Assembly (NCBI GenBank): GCA_037102815.1
Contig: BTPP01000003.1
Span: forward strand, 868,001-932,000
Length of the DNA stretch: 64,000 nucleotides
Reading direction: 5' to 3'
Source of the DNA: Neurospora intermedia
Taxonomy: Eukaryota; Ascomycota; Sordariomycetes; Sordariales; Sordariaceae
Shown one piece after another: positions 12,501 through 23,739 of the stretch; position 1 is the stretch's first letter, and every line of letters starts with the position of its first letter. Under the pieces are notes generated by a model. That model did not search any database. It was not told the DNA's origin and worked only from the letters and a program-made list of their open reading frames with translations. The position numbers and the translations under genes were made by a program.

Positions 12501-13366
12501 TGACTTGACTGGCGACCAGCCCGGCCGTCCCCCGGAAGCATCGCCGATCACCACAACCGATCTCGTGTCTCGAGCTTACCGGTTGCCGGGTCTGCCATGG
12601 TATTTCGGCGCCGATGAGTTTCTCAATGGCAACCGCTGATTGGGCAGAAATGTAGAATGACATCCGAGTATGTATGGTGATTTTACCTAGGCATTACTGC
12701 ATGACGGGATTGCGCAGCAATCTGACGACGTCAAAGTATATGTTTGAAGGACTTGCGATATAGTTGTCCATGAATACTGTAGAGCGTATACAATGAGATT
12801 CGCGGATGACATTTGCAGTATGGCGACTTTTACGGCCACTTTACCCGTAGCAACTTCTGGACGATGCCATGTGTATGTTCGACGACCAGCCCCATTCACT
12901 TGTCAGCCTCACAGTCAAAGGCAATACCATTGGTCAACACTTTAGTCAGCCACACCTATGTGGCGAAAGCTAGACGCGACTGAGGCGACGCGGCTGGGTT
13001 CAGTTTTCCACGACAGATTGATTTCATGTGCGACAACGCCAATTCCCAAATTCACCAACGTCGTAGCAACCAGGCGACCGGGACTATCCAGCACTTCTTG
13101 AAAACTGCGATTCGATCAACGATATTTTTCGAAAACTTTTTTCGCAAACGCAACCCAACGGTCTTGCTCACGAACGACGAAAGAATACCCTCGACATTCA
13201 TCAAACCAAGCAGACTTAACAAACCGACTTGACTTTTCGCCATCTCCCTCCTTCTGACAACGGACTATCGCATTCAGAGTTCTCTCAACCTACCCAGCAC
13301 ACAACCCATCACATCTCCCAAACGCAGCCTCGCCATCGCAGCGAGATATAAAAACAAGTCGACAAA
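9519..13366. promoter_or_regulatory. Divergent upstream region of tricalbin and U2AF small subunit
   Basis: These 3.8 kb separate two divergently transcribed genes. The first ~700 bases are strongly pyrimidine-rich on the tricalbin strand, as expected for a fungal 5' leader. A 211-codon open frame there (9655-10290, minus) is serine/leucine/proline-rich and looks like leader sequence, not protein. The stretch just before the U2AF start is A/C-rich, with several CAACC/CATC runs typical of a transcription-start area. A probable decayed HET-domain gene lies in the middle and is listed separately. No specific factor-binding site is claimed. Confidence 0.5.
11466..12420 (-). pseudogene. Decayed HET-domain (heterokaryon incompatibility) gene, tentative
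   Basis: Reading the minus strand, blocks resembling a HET domain appear in the right order but not in one clean frame. Near 12225-12188 is GLIVDPGSVNCT, like the early I-x-x-D/G...V-T segment. Near 12120-12086 is TWSDCVSVH, where HET proteins have W-I-D-A/C-V-C-I-N. Near 11979-11962 is RVLVVW, like the A-x-x-V-x-V-W-L-G segment. Near 11704-11632 is RPLRWEICDRDLFISEQPI followed by a CGG, like the R-P-W-x-x-R-x-W-x-x-Q-E...CG segment. The copy is clearly broken many times and is not expected to give a product. HET genes are numerous in filamentous ascomycetes and often decay. Each block alone is weak; the order is the evidence. The outer limits are approximate. Confidence 0.35.
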
Positions 13367-13993
13367 ATGGCCAACTTTCTCGCCTCCATCTTCGGCACTG
13401 AGCAAGACAAAGTCAACTGCTCGTTCTACTACAAGATCGGCGCCTGCCGCCACGGCGACCGGTGCTCCCGCAAACACGTCAAACCCAGCTACTCGCAAAC
13501 GATCCTGATGCCGAACCTGTACCACAACCCCGCCTTCGACCCCAAGAACCGGATGAACGCGTCGCAGCTGCAGAACCACTTCGACGCCTTCTACGAGGAC
13601 ATCTGGTGCGAGATGTGCAAGTACGGCGAGCTGGAGGAGCTGGTGGTGTGCGACAACAACAACGACCACCTGATCGGCAACGTGTACGCGCGCTTCAAGT
13701 ACGAGGACTCGGCCCAAAAAGCGTGCGACGATCTGAACTCTCGCTGGTACGCTGCCAGGCCGATTTATTGCGAACTCAGCCCCGTGACGGATTTCCGCGA
13801 GGCCTGCTGCCGTTTGAATTCTGGCGAGGGTTGTGTCCGTGGAGGGTTTTGTAACTTTATACACCGCAAGAACCCCAGCCCGGAGCTGGAGAGGGAGCTC
13901 GAGCTTAGCACCAAGAAGTGGCTCAAGATGAGACCGCGGAGCCGCAGCCCGACGCGCTCGCCCAGCCCGGAACCGACTAGGAGACGGTATTAG
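13367..13993 (+). CDS. U2AF1: U2AF small subunit (U2AF35/U2AF23), 3' splice-site recognition
   Basis: This intronless gene encodes 208 aa, close to S. pombe U2AF23 (216 aa). It is the small subunit of the U2 auxiliary factor, which reads the AG of 3' splice sites in the nucleus and, with the large subunit, recruits U2 snRNP. The N-terminus (MANFLASIFGTEQDKVNCSF) is near-identical in kind to the family's. The first CCCH zinc finger uses C18, C27, C33 and H37. A U2AF-homology RRM covers ~43-140. The second CCCH finger uses C148, C156, C162 and H166, after the family motif LSPVTDFREACC. The short C-terminus carries RS/SP dipeptides (RSRSPTRSPSPEP), a minimal RS tail. Third positions are strongly C-rich, which explains a long antisense open frame over the gene. 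Start context is ACAAAATGG. Confidence 0.97.
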   Translation: MANFLASIFGTEQDKVNCSFYYKIGACRHGDRCSRKHVKPSYSQTILMPNLYHNPAFDPKNRMNASQLQNHFDAFYEDIWCEMCKYGELEELVVCDNNNDHLIGNVYARFKYEDSAQKACDDLNSRWYAARPIYCELSPVTDFREACCRLNSGEGCVRGGFCNFIHRKNPSPELERELELSTKKWLKMRPRSRSPTRSPSPEPTRRRY

Positions 13994-14778
13994 GAGTTAC
14001 GGTGTTTCACGCTGGACAGAGTTGACGGTGGAGGACGGACGGCGATGCGAAACAGACATGGGGGTGTCGTAGTTTTTTTTTTTTCACGAACCAGAGAAAC
14101 GAAAAGAGGAGACAGTGAGAGGTCGGTTCTGGCTCAGTGACCGGAAGTCAACGTCAAGAGGCAGGTTGCACATTTCGCGCGGGGACAGCGGTGGAATGAA
14201 GAAATGGTTTATGAATGAGAATATGGGGATATCAATTACAAGAAAGGCTCGGTCTGTCCCAATTTGCATAGCCGGGCCAAGGTCATCAAGTTAGTCTTGG
14301 AGTAGGGGCGTTCTCGATTACTACTTACTACTGGAATGTTGAAGTTATGGCCTCGGCTATACATCACGAGCCTCATACCTGGTTGTGTTATATGTATATT
14401 AACAGTTTAATAAAGGTTCTCCAAAACCTTCCCCCCTCATCACGGGCATGTTTGCAGAGTGAATGAGTTTATGTGCTCTGCTCTGATCCTTACTTTGTCA
14501 ACCAAGTCCTTATTATGGGCTTTGAAAAGAGTGACCGCATAATATAGTGAACTTGGGCCCCGATTATCAACGTCCCAACCCGATCATCCAAATCCATGCT
14601 CCGAGTGCTCTGTTCTGCGGATCCGTCATAATGCTCAACGCTAACGACTGCTGTTACTGTAAATAGATATGATAGAGGGTATCTCATGCTTCAAACTCCG
14701 ATCGAGAACAGCTTGAAGCTTATCCTCCAGATCTTTCGCGCACAGTCTCCCAACGTTATCCAGCTCTCCCGTCGTCTC
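13994..14778. other. Convergent intergenic region between U2AF and the 1166-aa gene
   Basis: Two genes converge on these 785 bases, so they should hold both 3' UTRs. A run of T with one break lies near 14070-14083, soon after the U2AF stop. No gene is seen. Confidence 0.5.
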
Positions 14779-17700
14779 CTATTTCTTTGGTAATCTAGAG
14801 CCCTTCACAGGTGCCGGAAGACACAAGCCGAGCTTGTCACGCTCTGTGTATCACGTTAGCACGCTGTGATAAGTAGAAGAAAGTGCTTCTGAGAGGGGGA
14901 TAGGGAAAGATAGCGTCTGAACTTACCCGCTTCACTATCAAACAATATGGTAATGTCATCATGTTCTCCCGGGAGCTCAGGTAGATCTAGACACAAGAAT
15001 GCCGTGTCCGCAGCCGCCTGTGCGTCGGTGACATTCTGGGGCAAGACTTTGGGTAAGGGAAACTTGGCATCGGCAATCTTGAGCCCGGCCTTGCCGCCTC
15101 TGTTGAACGCCTCAAAGATGTCAGTTCCTTTTAGAGTGAATCCCATGCACTGGCCATGGGTGAAGTTCTCGAAGAAAGTCAACATCTGCGTGACCCCGTC
15201 TTGCTGCACGATCTGGATCCGGGTTGACCCTGCCTCCCATTTCTTGTGAATCGGAACCACCATACGGCGACGAGAAATCGCGAATGCGCTAGCAATCCCA
15301 TCAAAGAGAATCTTGAAGCCGGTGATAGCTGATTCAAAGGCGTGGAGTTCCCCGACACTAGGGAACATGTAGGTTCTGATGGTGGGAGATTGTTGCAGGA
15401 CTTCCAGGCATTCGGCCATTCCTTCGGATAGTTCACGCGGAATCTTTGGATCCGTAACTGCCAGAGTTGCGTCTGCCTGGGGCTGGCGGAACACCATAAT
15501 GCAACTTGGGTTACGTACGTCCAGTCTTAGACGCAGTTCGCCGGGCGCGACGTTGATCCTGTCAGTAAATGTGCCGTCCTGGAAGTCGTACACCGCACGA
15601 AGCTTATCAGCAAGAACACATGGTGGCCGGTCACCATCATTGTCGTCATTGATCACCTTGACTCTTTGCCAACTCAACCCAGCCATCTGCTTGAGACCGT
15701 TGTGTGCCGAATCGCCGTATCTTTCCGAGAACCAAACGACCTTCAGCGGCACCTCACAAAAGACCTCTTCATCCTTTTGTAGTGCTGACCCAATGAGGAG
15801 GCTATGCATTTGCGACCTTTCTTGCTCATCCTTGAAGGACAATACCATGCTTCCCTTAAGTCGGCCATTCTCAAATTTCAGGGAAAGGGCAGGGTCGTTT
15901 GCCTCATTGCGACAGGAGCCGAGCTGGATGAGTGTTTGCGGAGTGTACACTTGATTGACGCCGCTTAGTGTCTTGACCTTTGGTCCTGTGACGACTGCAA
16001 TTCGATATCCGCGATGATAGGTTCGAGGCCCAGTTGCCGCACCTTCTTTCTTAAGGCGCTCAAACAGGGCAAGCTCGCATCCAGGCGTCGCTTCCCTCGG
16101 AAACTGTCTGGCCTGTGGGTCATTGTCGACGTACTGAAAAGCACGAAGAGTTGATCTGAATAGGCACCTCTCGTCTGGCTTCGCGTAAAGGCTCGCATGG
16201 ACCTTTGCGCTGAACTCGTACATGCTTCGCAGCGTTTTGAAGCTACCTTGCGAGCATTGGAGAACCAGAGCAAACCCTCTGGGTAATCTTACATCGAGGG
16301 TGAGTGTTTCTGGGCGCCATCGTACGTCCTCCCACACGGGACCCAGGCTTTTATCACCAGATATTCTAAGCTGAACAGAATCATTTTGGCTTGCGATGAC
16401 GAACATGATATCCGCTTGCTTCTGTGGCCTTAATATGGATAAGAAACATGGAAAGTGAAGTCTCTGCGATTCTCTCCCTTGTTCCATTAAGAATGCCTCG
16501 ATGCGGAAACGCCCAAAGGAGAAGAAGTTGTCGGAGTCACCCAATGGAAGTGCATCTAGCATCCCAATCCCAGGCTGGTGCTGCTGCGTTGAAGCGAGCG
16601 CTGAACTCGAAGACCCCCAAAGAAGGGAGATGATATCCTGAGTCAAGGAAGGATATTCTATCCATATCGACCTGTCTATCGCTTGAGGCAGGAGTGCTTC
16701 CTCGGGTGGCATGAAACCGTTCCTCTGCATCGATCCGGCCAATTTTCGCAAGTTGGACGCAAGAACCTTTCGCACCTCTTCTACCTCCGCATCTACCAGG
16801 GCGGATGTGCTGTTAGATATCTCCGGAACCATCTTTTCTGATAACCAATACGCTTTGGCAAGGTCTGCATGAGCTTGTTGCTTAGCCAAGCTATTTCTCT
16901 GCTCAGCTTCGAGACCCGCCGGCCGTTCGCGAACAGCATTTTCCAGGGCCATTCGGCCGGTGAGGAACCACCACAACGCTGCCCTTACGAGTTGTTCGGG
17001 TGTTGATGATAGCAAGGGTCGCACACTCTCGGAGTGTAGACGAAATAGCTCGAAGAGATGGGTACTCCGGGTAGCAAAAGTACTCAGGGCATCGTCCAAC
17101 GCACTCTGGTCATGGTTCCATGCTGGGGTAGGTGGTTGCTGCGCTGCATTTGGTGAAAAATTCTCCCCCTCCAGGGACCGTCCCGACGATCTAAATGATC
17201 CAAACTGGTTGATGAAGCTGGTGGGTGGACTTTGTTCCAAACCAGGTGTCAGACCGGATGTCGGTAGCGGGCTCGGCTGCGGTTGCATATGCAGCGGCGA
17301 GTGTTGTGTCTCTGACGCTAGAGCCCCATTCCGTGGCAGTTGCAAAGTCCGAGGTGAGTCAACAGTGTATGTCTGAGGAGAGCGAGGAGCCTGGGCGGGT
17401 ATGGGAGAAGGCCCGAGCCTGGACCGGGGTGAAGTTGGAATTGTGGGCTGACTAAGAGAGTCCGATTGTGATGGCTGGTACAGTTGAGGAAGGTTAACAT
17501 CTCTTGGAGACTCGGTATATTGTCCTCGACTCGTTGAATTGGTGGCCGAAAGGGGTGGCCGCTCGGAAGTTCGAGTTGCTTGCGAGGATATGCTTGCCGA
17601 GCGGACTGCATTGGCAAAGGCCTGTCCTTCTGCTTCCCGCATCTCAGCTTGATGCAACTCGATGAACGAACGGCGCTTCTCGTCTGGATTGGTTGCTGGG

Positions 17701-18362
17701 CTGCCTCTTGGCCTGGGCTGGGGACTGTGGTTTTCTGCTAGCTCTTGTTCCCCAGTACCGGGTATATTCGCAAACCCAGTTTGTGTACGTCGCAATGGTC
17801 CTGGTGTAAAGGATGGATCGTTCTTTTGTGCTGCACCCGGTGACCCAGTAGGTCTTCCACCCCCATCCAGGGACCAAGCAGGCGCAGTTGTGGTCGGAGG
17901 CATGGGTGACCTGACTTGCTTCCTTTTCGAGATCTCGACCGTGGGCACATCGCACTCGTCGCCGCCATGCCCAATAACTTCGGGGTACGCGTCGGTAAAC
18001 TTTACGCTCAGGCCTTTGTTTTTGCGGATCCGTGGGCTGTATGAGCGTGCTCGGATAGCCAAATCATGTCGAGGGTCGGTGGGACTCTGCACATTCAGAG
18101 AGTTGGGATATCGTGTACTGCCGGCAGTTTTTGTGTCGAGCTTTGCAAGCGTGGGAGGCCCTGGGTGGGCCACTTGCAACTTGTCTGATGAGCCGTGGAA
18201 GAAATCATTCAGGTCTCCAGACGCTCCCGTGTTGTCGTGAGAAGGCTTCCGGTCGCGTTCGCGGTCTTCCTTCACCCGGCCGAAGAGCTTCCCCATTATC
18301 CGGCCCCTTTTGGTACCCCGGCCATCCTCCTGTACCGAGATAATTGGCGGTTCGTTCTCCAT
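14779..18362 (-). CDS. Large fungal protein of unknown function with beta-rich PH-like modules
   Basis: Two exons: 18362-14927 and 14843-14779. The 83-bp intron has donor GTAAGT, branch GCTAAC and acceptor CACAG, giving 1166 aa. Without splicing, the frame would run into intron sequence and end in a different tail; splicing gives a tail ending in GSRLPKK. I do not recognise a named family. Residues 1-~420 are disordered and rich in Ser, Pro and Gln, with a conserved-looking patch GLSVKFTDAYPEVIG. Next is a helical stretch (~430-560) including VRAALWWFLTGRMALENAV. From ~620 the protein is beta-rich with repeated hydrophobic strand patterns (for example RLHFPCFLSILRP and LKFENGRLKGSMVLSFKD) that look like tandem PH-like folds. 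The basic N-terminus (GTKRGRIMGKLFGRVKEDRE) could bind membrane or protein. It may be a cytosolic scaffold; no catalytic motif is visible. Confidence 0.85.
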
Positions 18363-21300
18363 TCTGTGAATCGATTGTCGTGTATAGCTGTGTGTTCGAT
18401 GCGCGTCATGGGGCCCCGAGCTTCCTTAGTATAGAGGTTATAGCGACAGTAGGCGCGGACCGAGCCCGTTCAGGGTCGAGTATGGGAACTTTGTGGTCAT
18501 GCACACCCAACGCCGTAGTACGACCAAGGAACCGGCGGGCATGGACCTCGACAACGTGATATGGCGAAGGAACAACTGAGGGTTCGGGTTGCCGAGACAG
18601 GGTGCAGCAAGGTAGGTAGGTAGGTAGGTAGGCAGTGGTGATGTTCGGAGGAAACCCGGGTAACTGAATGGAAGTAGAAGGTAAGCAAGATGGCAGGACG
18701 GTAAATGCTGGAAGGGTGGATGGGTATTGTTGTTGGTGGCCGTAAAGGTGGTGGTGTTCAAAACTGAATTCCAGCTATGTAGGTACGGTAGGTAGGTACG
18801 CAGACAGCCACTGCGGTGGCCCCGAGGATGTTGTCGTAACGCCCGGTGCGGTCGTTGAGATGACAGGGCGCCGGACAGGCTAAGTGCTGCAACCTCCCTG
18901 CAACCTGGCGCTGCTGCCCGCAGCAGGCAGGAGAGGCGGGGGCAGATCAGTCAGGGGAATCGGGAGTCAAGCAGGGCAATCTGCTTGCCAGCAGACTGGA
19001 GGACCGACAAGAGAGCTGTGATCGTCTCACATTCGTGGATCAAGCAAGGACAAACTGGAGTCCTGGATTGCGGCAGTGCCTTGGCTGGAGCGCTGCCGGT
19101 TGCAGATGTTCGGTGGACAGGTCTGCGCCTGAATTATAATGGAGGGAGACGGCGGGCCCGGCCCGGGATGACTGACCTCCAGCTGCAGAGTACGAAGTAA
19201 GCTCGTAATGTACCTCTAACAATAGCTCGTCTGGTAAAGAGGTTCCAACGACGGGACTGTTAACACTGTCTCTGTAGGCCAACGTGTCACAAGACAGCCA
19301 GTCCGATATGGCCGCGGAAACCGTTTGTTGTGAGGATTGAACAGTTGAGAGAAAGCTCAAGTTTAACGCAAGGGACGGGAGACGGGATCGAACAGAATTG
19401 GACCGAGCGAACATGCGGATAGGTGTTTCGGACAGACAAATGGCCGTTCATGGAGGAATTGAACCTGAAATGGATATCGCCCGGGCGACCTCGCATTTGC
19501 ACCGGTGTTGGTTATCATAGTGCCGTGCTAGCAGGACCGGGCTGCTCCTTAGCTAAACTCGTATTTTCAGGCACGGATCCGTCCCATCTCCCCTGATGGC
19601 GTCACGCATCACCTTCCTCAACAGGCAATGGGCCTCGAGGTGCAGCATTCTCGATAGTCGATTTTCTTTCGTGTTTCAGGGTTCGCGAAGGGTCGCGAAT
19701 GGTCGCGGATCGATACTCCGAGACTCCCACAGGTCTCCAGTGCCCGTGAGGAGCAATGTGTCTCCACTCTGCGCTTCAAGGGTCACGAATTCTGAGCTTG
19801 GCACGCTGGCAGCAGCAACCCGCCCTAGAGGGCCACTGCCAGTTTCGCTATTCTAGGGGCAGACCCAGGTTCGTGTTCCCAAGCAGCCGGCCATCACATC
19901 TGCGCCGGCCGAGGTTGCAGATTTCCGTCAAGTGCCCTCTTCCACTTGGAGTTGTTCTTGAATAAGGTAGTATGGAAGGGTTTTGAAGGCTGGAGCAATC
20001 TTTCCCAATCGCCAGCCTCTTCGGCCGTAGAACCAGCAACATGATCCGTGCAACGTCGTCCATGGCTGCGGTCCCGGCCCGGAGACAAGTGATCCCCCCC
20101 CCATCAAGTCGACATGACAGCCCGTCTAGAGTTTCTAAGGGCCGGACCAAAAGGGTGGTAGTCAACTTATATGGCCTCTTGTGCTGGTGCTTCCATTGCG
20201 TGGTACCATACCCGCTCAGAAGTAGCACGTGTCAGCCACCATATGGTCTTCTAGCCTGGGTCGAATGAACCTGGAAAGTCTATTCATATCACAAAAACTG
20301 AAGGCCGCCGGCGTCTCTGTACATATACCCAAGGCAAGTGGATGGATGTTGTCTCCTGTCGTTGATACTCTTTGCTCAAGCCCTCTTGTATCCGCATTCA
20401 AGGAGCCAGAGCCACATTGACACGTCCAGATGCCCGAAATACCTACCTCGAGTCTGCAACGCGACTCAGCCTGAGCATGACCCCTTGCACCGGGTCTTCA
20501 AAACCGGGCAGCCTTTCCTTGTGTTGTTGAGGAAAAAGCGACTCCACAGCAAAGGTTGCTGCCAGCGGCTTTCAGAGAGCCCCAACAACGATGAACGATA
20601 CTGGCTGCCCGCTGTCAGTTGCCAAGGTGATGGATTGAAGACGATGAGGAACGGGATCGCCAAGAATGTCTAAGCCACAATATCACCTATTTACCAATTA
20701 GGAAACTCACGAGGCTGGGGGGCATCGTGAAGCCATTGTGATCGCGGTCATTGGATTTTTTTGATCACTGGAACTCCAATTTGCAGCCAAATATGGGTCG
20801 CGTATGCATGACAGTGACTATGTAAAGATGAAGTAGGGACATGGAATCGTCAGTAATAGTATCGCGTTGTGGCCTATATGACACACGTACGACCAGTTAG
20901 TGACAGACACACAAGCTACACTATACCTTTGCCGGAGAGCGACACCGGCGGAAGGTAAGGCAATTGTTGCTCATGGTATTATCAGACTTGGATCTCCGAG
21001 GGTCGTTGATGATGCCAGGCTGAAGTATTGTGGTCCTCATTATCATGAAAGATGGGCCGCCATTAAGTCTGGTTGTCGTGAAGCATGTCTCTATAGAGTA
21101 CCTCTGCTATTCGCTGAATGGCCAGTCCCTGGAGAAGAGAGGATCTGGGCTGGGCTGGGCTGGGGTTGGGTCACCCACGTCATTTATTCAGGTCCCCTCC
21201 ATCGTCCTCCGCCCTCCATGTCAGGCTGCCCCGCCTCGTTCAGCAAGCCGGCTTCGCGCTTGGGGAACCCTACGAATCCCGCCATCTGCCGGTGTCCCCC

Positions 21301-21690
21301 ATCGTCGCCTGGAGCTTTTCAAATCCCAACATCCGTCAGCCCCGGGCCGTCATCGATCCACGCAGGCATCTCATTTCCCTAGGTCCCAACAGTCCCGCCG
21401 CAACTCGTGGGAAGAAGGGGACGTGAGTGGGAATTCCCGACCCCTAAGGTTTTGATACATACCCGATACCACCCTGCCTAAAAAGTTCCTGGACAAGAGC
21501 ACCCGCATTTGCATTTGCACTTGCACGTCAGTCGCATCTCCCTTCCGACCTACGGACCCAGCGTCGACCTCTACGATCTAAACATACCTTAGTCTACCCG
21601 CCCGTGATACCTCTGCCGCCGCAAAACGCGCCTCTTCTTTGTCGCCTCCACTCTGCCACGGCACCAAACCCGTAGTAGAGCTTCAACAAG
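18363..21690. promoter_or_regulatory. Divergent upstream region between the 1166-aa gene and the ORP gene
   Basis: These 3.3 kb lie between two divergent start codons. The first ~400 bases are the leader and promoter of the minus-strand gene, with AGGT tetranucleotide runs listed separately. From about 21200 to 21690 the plus strand is C-rich, with CCTCC/CATC runs leading to the ORP start, as in fungal 5' leaders. No gene is supported between them. Confidence 0.5.
18610..18632. repeat. (AGGT)n microsatellite
   Basis: About five and a half perfect AGGT units lie ~250 bp upstream of the start of the 1166-aa gene. A shorter, interrupted AGGTACGGTAGGTAGGTAC version follows at 18780-18798. Similar short AGGT/ACCT runs recur elsewhere in the window (for example near 42050 and 52893). 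Confidence 0.9.
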
Positions 21691-23739
21691 ATGATGGGCC
21701 TTGTAACAGGTCGCCGTAGGGCTACATCTACTGCTAGTGAGTTGCTGAGATGCTGCGCTGAACGCATCGCCCCCGGGCGCGAATCGTCCTTGTCTGTTGC
21801 TAACATGCGCTTGTCTCCCCGTCCAGGCAGCAAATCTTCTGGTGATGCCACCCAGGATGTCGCCGAGGACGATACACTCGTTGTTGAGCCCGACCAGGGA
21901 AACGGTCCGTCGACCCTCTAACCTGACAAGCGACCGCCATCCCGTCAACTGTTGCTGACCTTGTCGCCAGTCCTGTCGCATATCATCTCGCAGCTCAGAC
22001 CCGGCGCCGATCTTAGCAGAGTTGTCTTGCCAACCTTCATCCTCGAACCTCGCAGCATGTTGGAACGGATAACAAAGTAGGGTTTGGTCAATCTTGGCTC
22101 CCATGGGCAGCGGACGGAATATACCTGTTGACCGACTGCTACAGTTTCATGTGCCATCCCGAGATGCTCCTACCCATCCCCGAAATCGATGACCCGGTAC
22201 AGAGATTCGTGGCGGTAGTTAAGTTCTACCTAAGTGGCTGGCATATCCGCCCTCCGTAAGAGATCTGATCCCAGCATAGCGGCAGCTTGCGCCGTAGCCT
22301 GTGGCCATGTTTGCTGATATTTTCTCTAGTGGTGTCAAGAAGCCGCTGAACCCCGTCCTTGGCGAGATTTTTACCTGCTACTGGGACTTCCCCGACAAGA
22401 CGCGAGGCTACTACATCTCCGAGCAAACATCACACCATCCTCCCAAGTCGAGCTACTTCTACATGGTTCCTGGCCATAACATCAGAGTTGATGGCACACT
22501 CAAGCCTCGAAGCAAATTCTTGGGCAACTCTGCTGCGAGTATGATGGAGGGTATCGCAATCTTGAGTCTTCTGAATCGAGGCAAGGATCCTCAGAGGGGA
22601 GAGCGATAGTGAGTACACCCACCCCAGGAGTGTTCCGATTCACTTACTCATCGCGTGCTCTTCAGCATTCTCACTCAGCCCAACATGTACGCAAGAGGAA
22701 TATTGTTTGGCAAGATGAAATATGAATTGGGAGACCACAGTTATGTGCGATGCCCCGAACTCGACCTTGTGGCCGATGTCGAGTTCAAGACAAAGGGCTG
22801 GGTCAGCGGTACCTACAACGCCATCGGTGGAACTATTCGGAGGGAAAGTACTGGCGAAATCCTCTACGAGCTGTCGGGTCTATGGAGCGAAGAGATGTAC
22901 TTGCGAGATGTAAAGGTAGGGTATACATACGGAGCCCATGCCGGCAGCGAGCTAACAGAAGAAACAGACTGGGCACAAAGAGATGTTCTTCAACGCTTTG
23001 CACGCAAAATCTAGCCCTCCGATTGCACGCCCGATTGAAGAGCAAGAAGAACGGGAATCACAAAAGATTTGGGCTGCGACAGCCAAGGCGGTCAAGGAAC
23101 GAAACCACGAACTGGCCACTATCGAGAAAACCAAAATCGAAGACCAACAGCGCGAGGAGGCCGCCAAGCGAATCAATGACGGCGTAGAATGGCATCCGCG
23201 CCTTTTCCGGATGGTCAGGGGAGGCCCTGGCGGCTCTGAAGAGGGCGAAGAGGACCTCGAGTGGATCATCAATGCAACAATGTCAGTGAGCGATATCATG
23301 AAATTGCTTTTGGCGAAGGCTAACAAAACACAGAGATGGGGATACTCCAGAGAAGCAGGCTGAGCAGATCATGGCGATTTATCCCATTTTGAAAGGTCAG
23401 CGGTTCGTTGAGAAGAACACCATTCCCCCTCGAACTCCCGTAGCGAGTCCCAGTAAAGAAGCCCATCCTCCCGTCCCAACGATAGACCACGAAAAGCTGG
23501 ATCACGAGGAAGCTGCTGCGGGGTCAGAGCCGGTAGATACGGCACCAAAGGTACATCCGCCGTTGGAACCTTCCCATGAAAGCACCACGGAGATTCAAAA
23601 GCTGCTTGTCGCTACGGGTGCCGTCGCTAAAGAGGGACCTCTGATCGATTTCCACGAAGACATGGCTAAAGATTTGCCTCCTATCAAGAAGGTCGACACG
23701 GACGATTCGCATGACGAGTTTGTGGATGCACAGAACTAA
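21691..23739 (+). CDS. Oxysterol-binding protein-related protein (ORP/Osh, short form)
   Basis: Eight exons deduced: 21691-21736, 21827-21904, 21971-22076, 22145-22255, 22330-22608, 22666-22915, 22968-23281 and 23334-23739. The seven introns are 90, 66, 68, 74, 57, 52 and 52 bp, several with GCTAAC or CTGAC branch sites, and every junction keeps frame, giving 529 aa. There is no PH, ankyrin or GOLD domain, so this is a short ORP. The ORD opens near [20 protein letters not shown], followed by [13 protein letters not shown] and [10 protein letters not shown]. The lipid-binding signature is EQTSHHPP at ~145-152, with T in place of the usual V. The segment [11 protein letters not shown] recalls the yeast Osh6/Osh7 type, which swaps phosphatidylserine for PI4P at ER-plasma membrane contacts. 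The C-terminus after ~430 is acidic and disordered. The second donor is GTCCGT, weaker than the rest. The exact Osh subclass is inference. Confidence 0.93.

Noticed and set aside
13274-13864. 196-codon open frame antisense to the U2AF gene
   Set aside because: It is the mirror of strong C-ending codon use in U2AF. Its predicted protein is a Val/Ala/Leu-rich string with no family.
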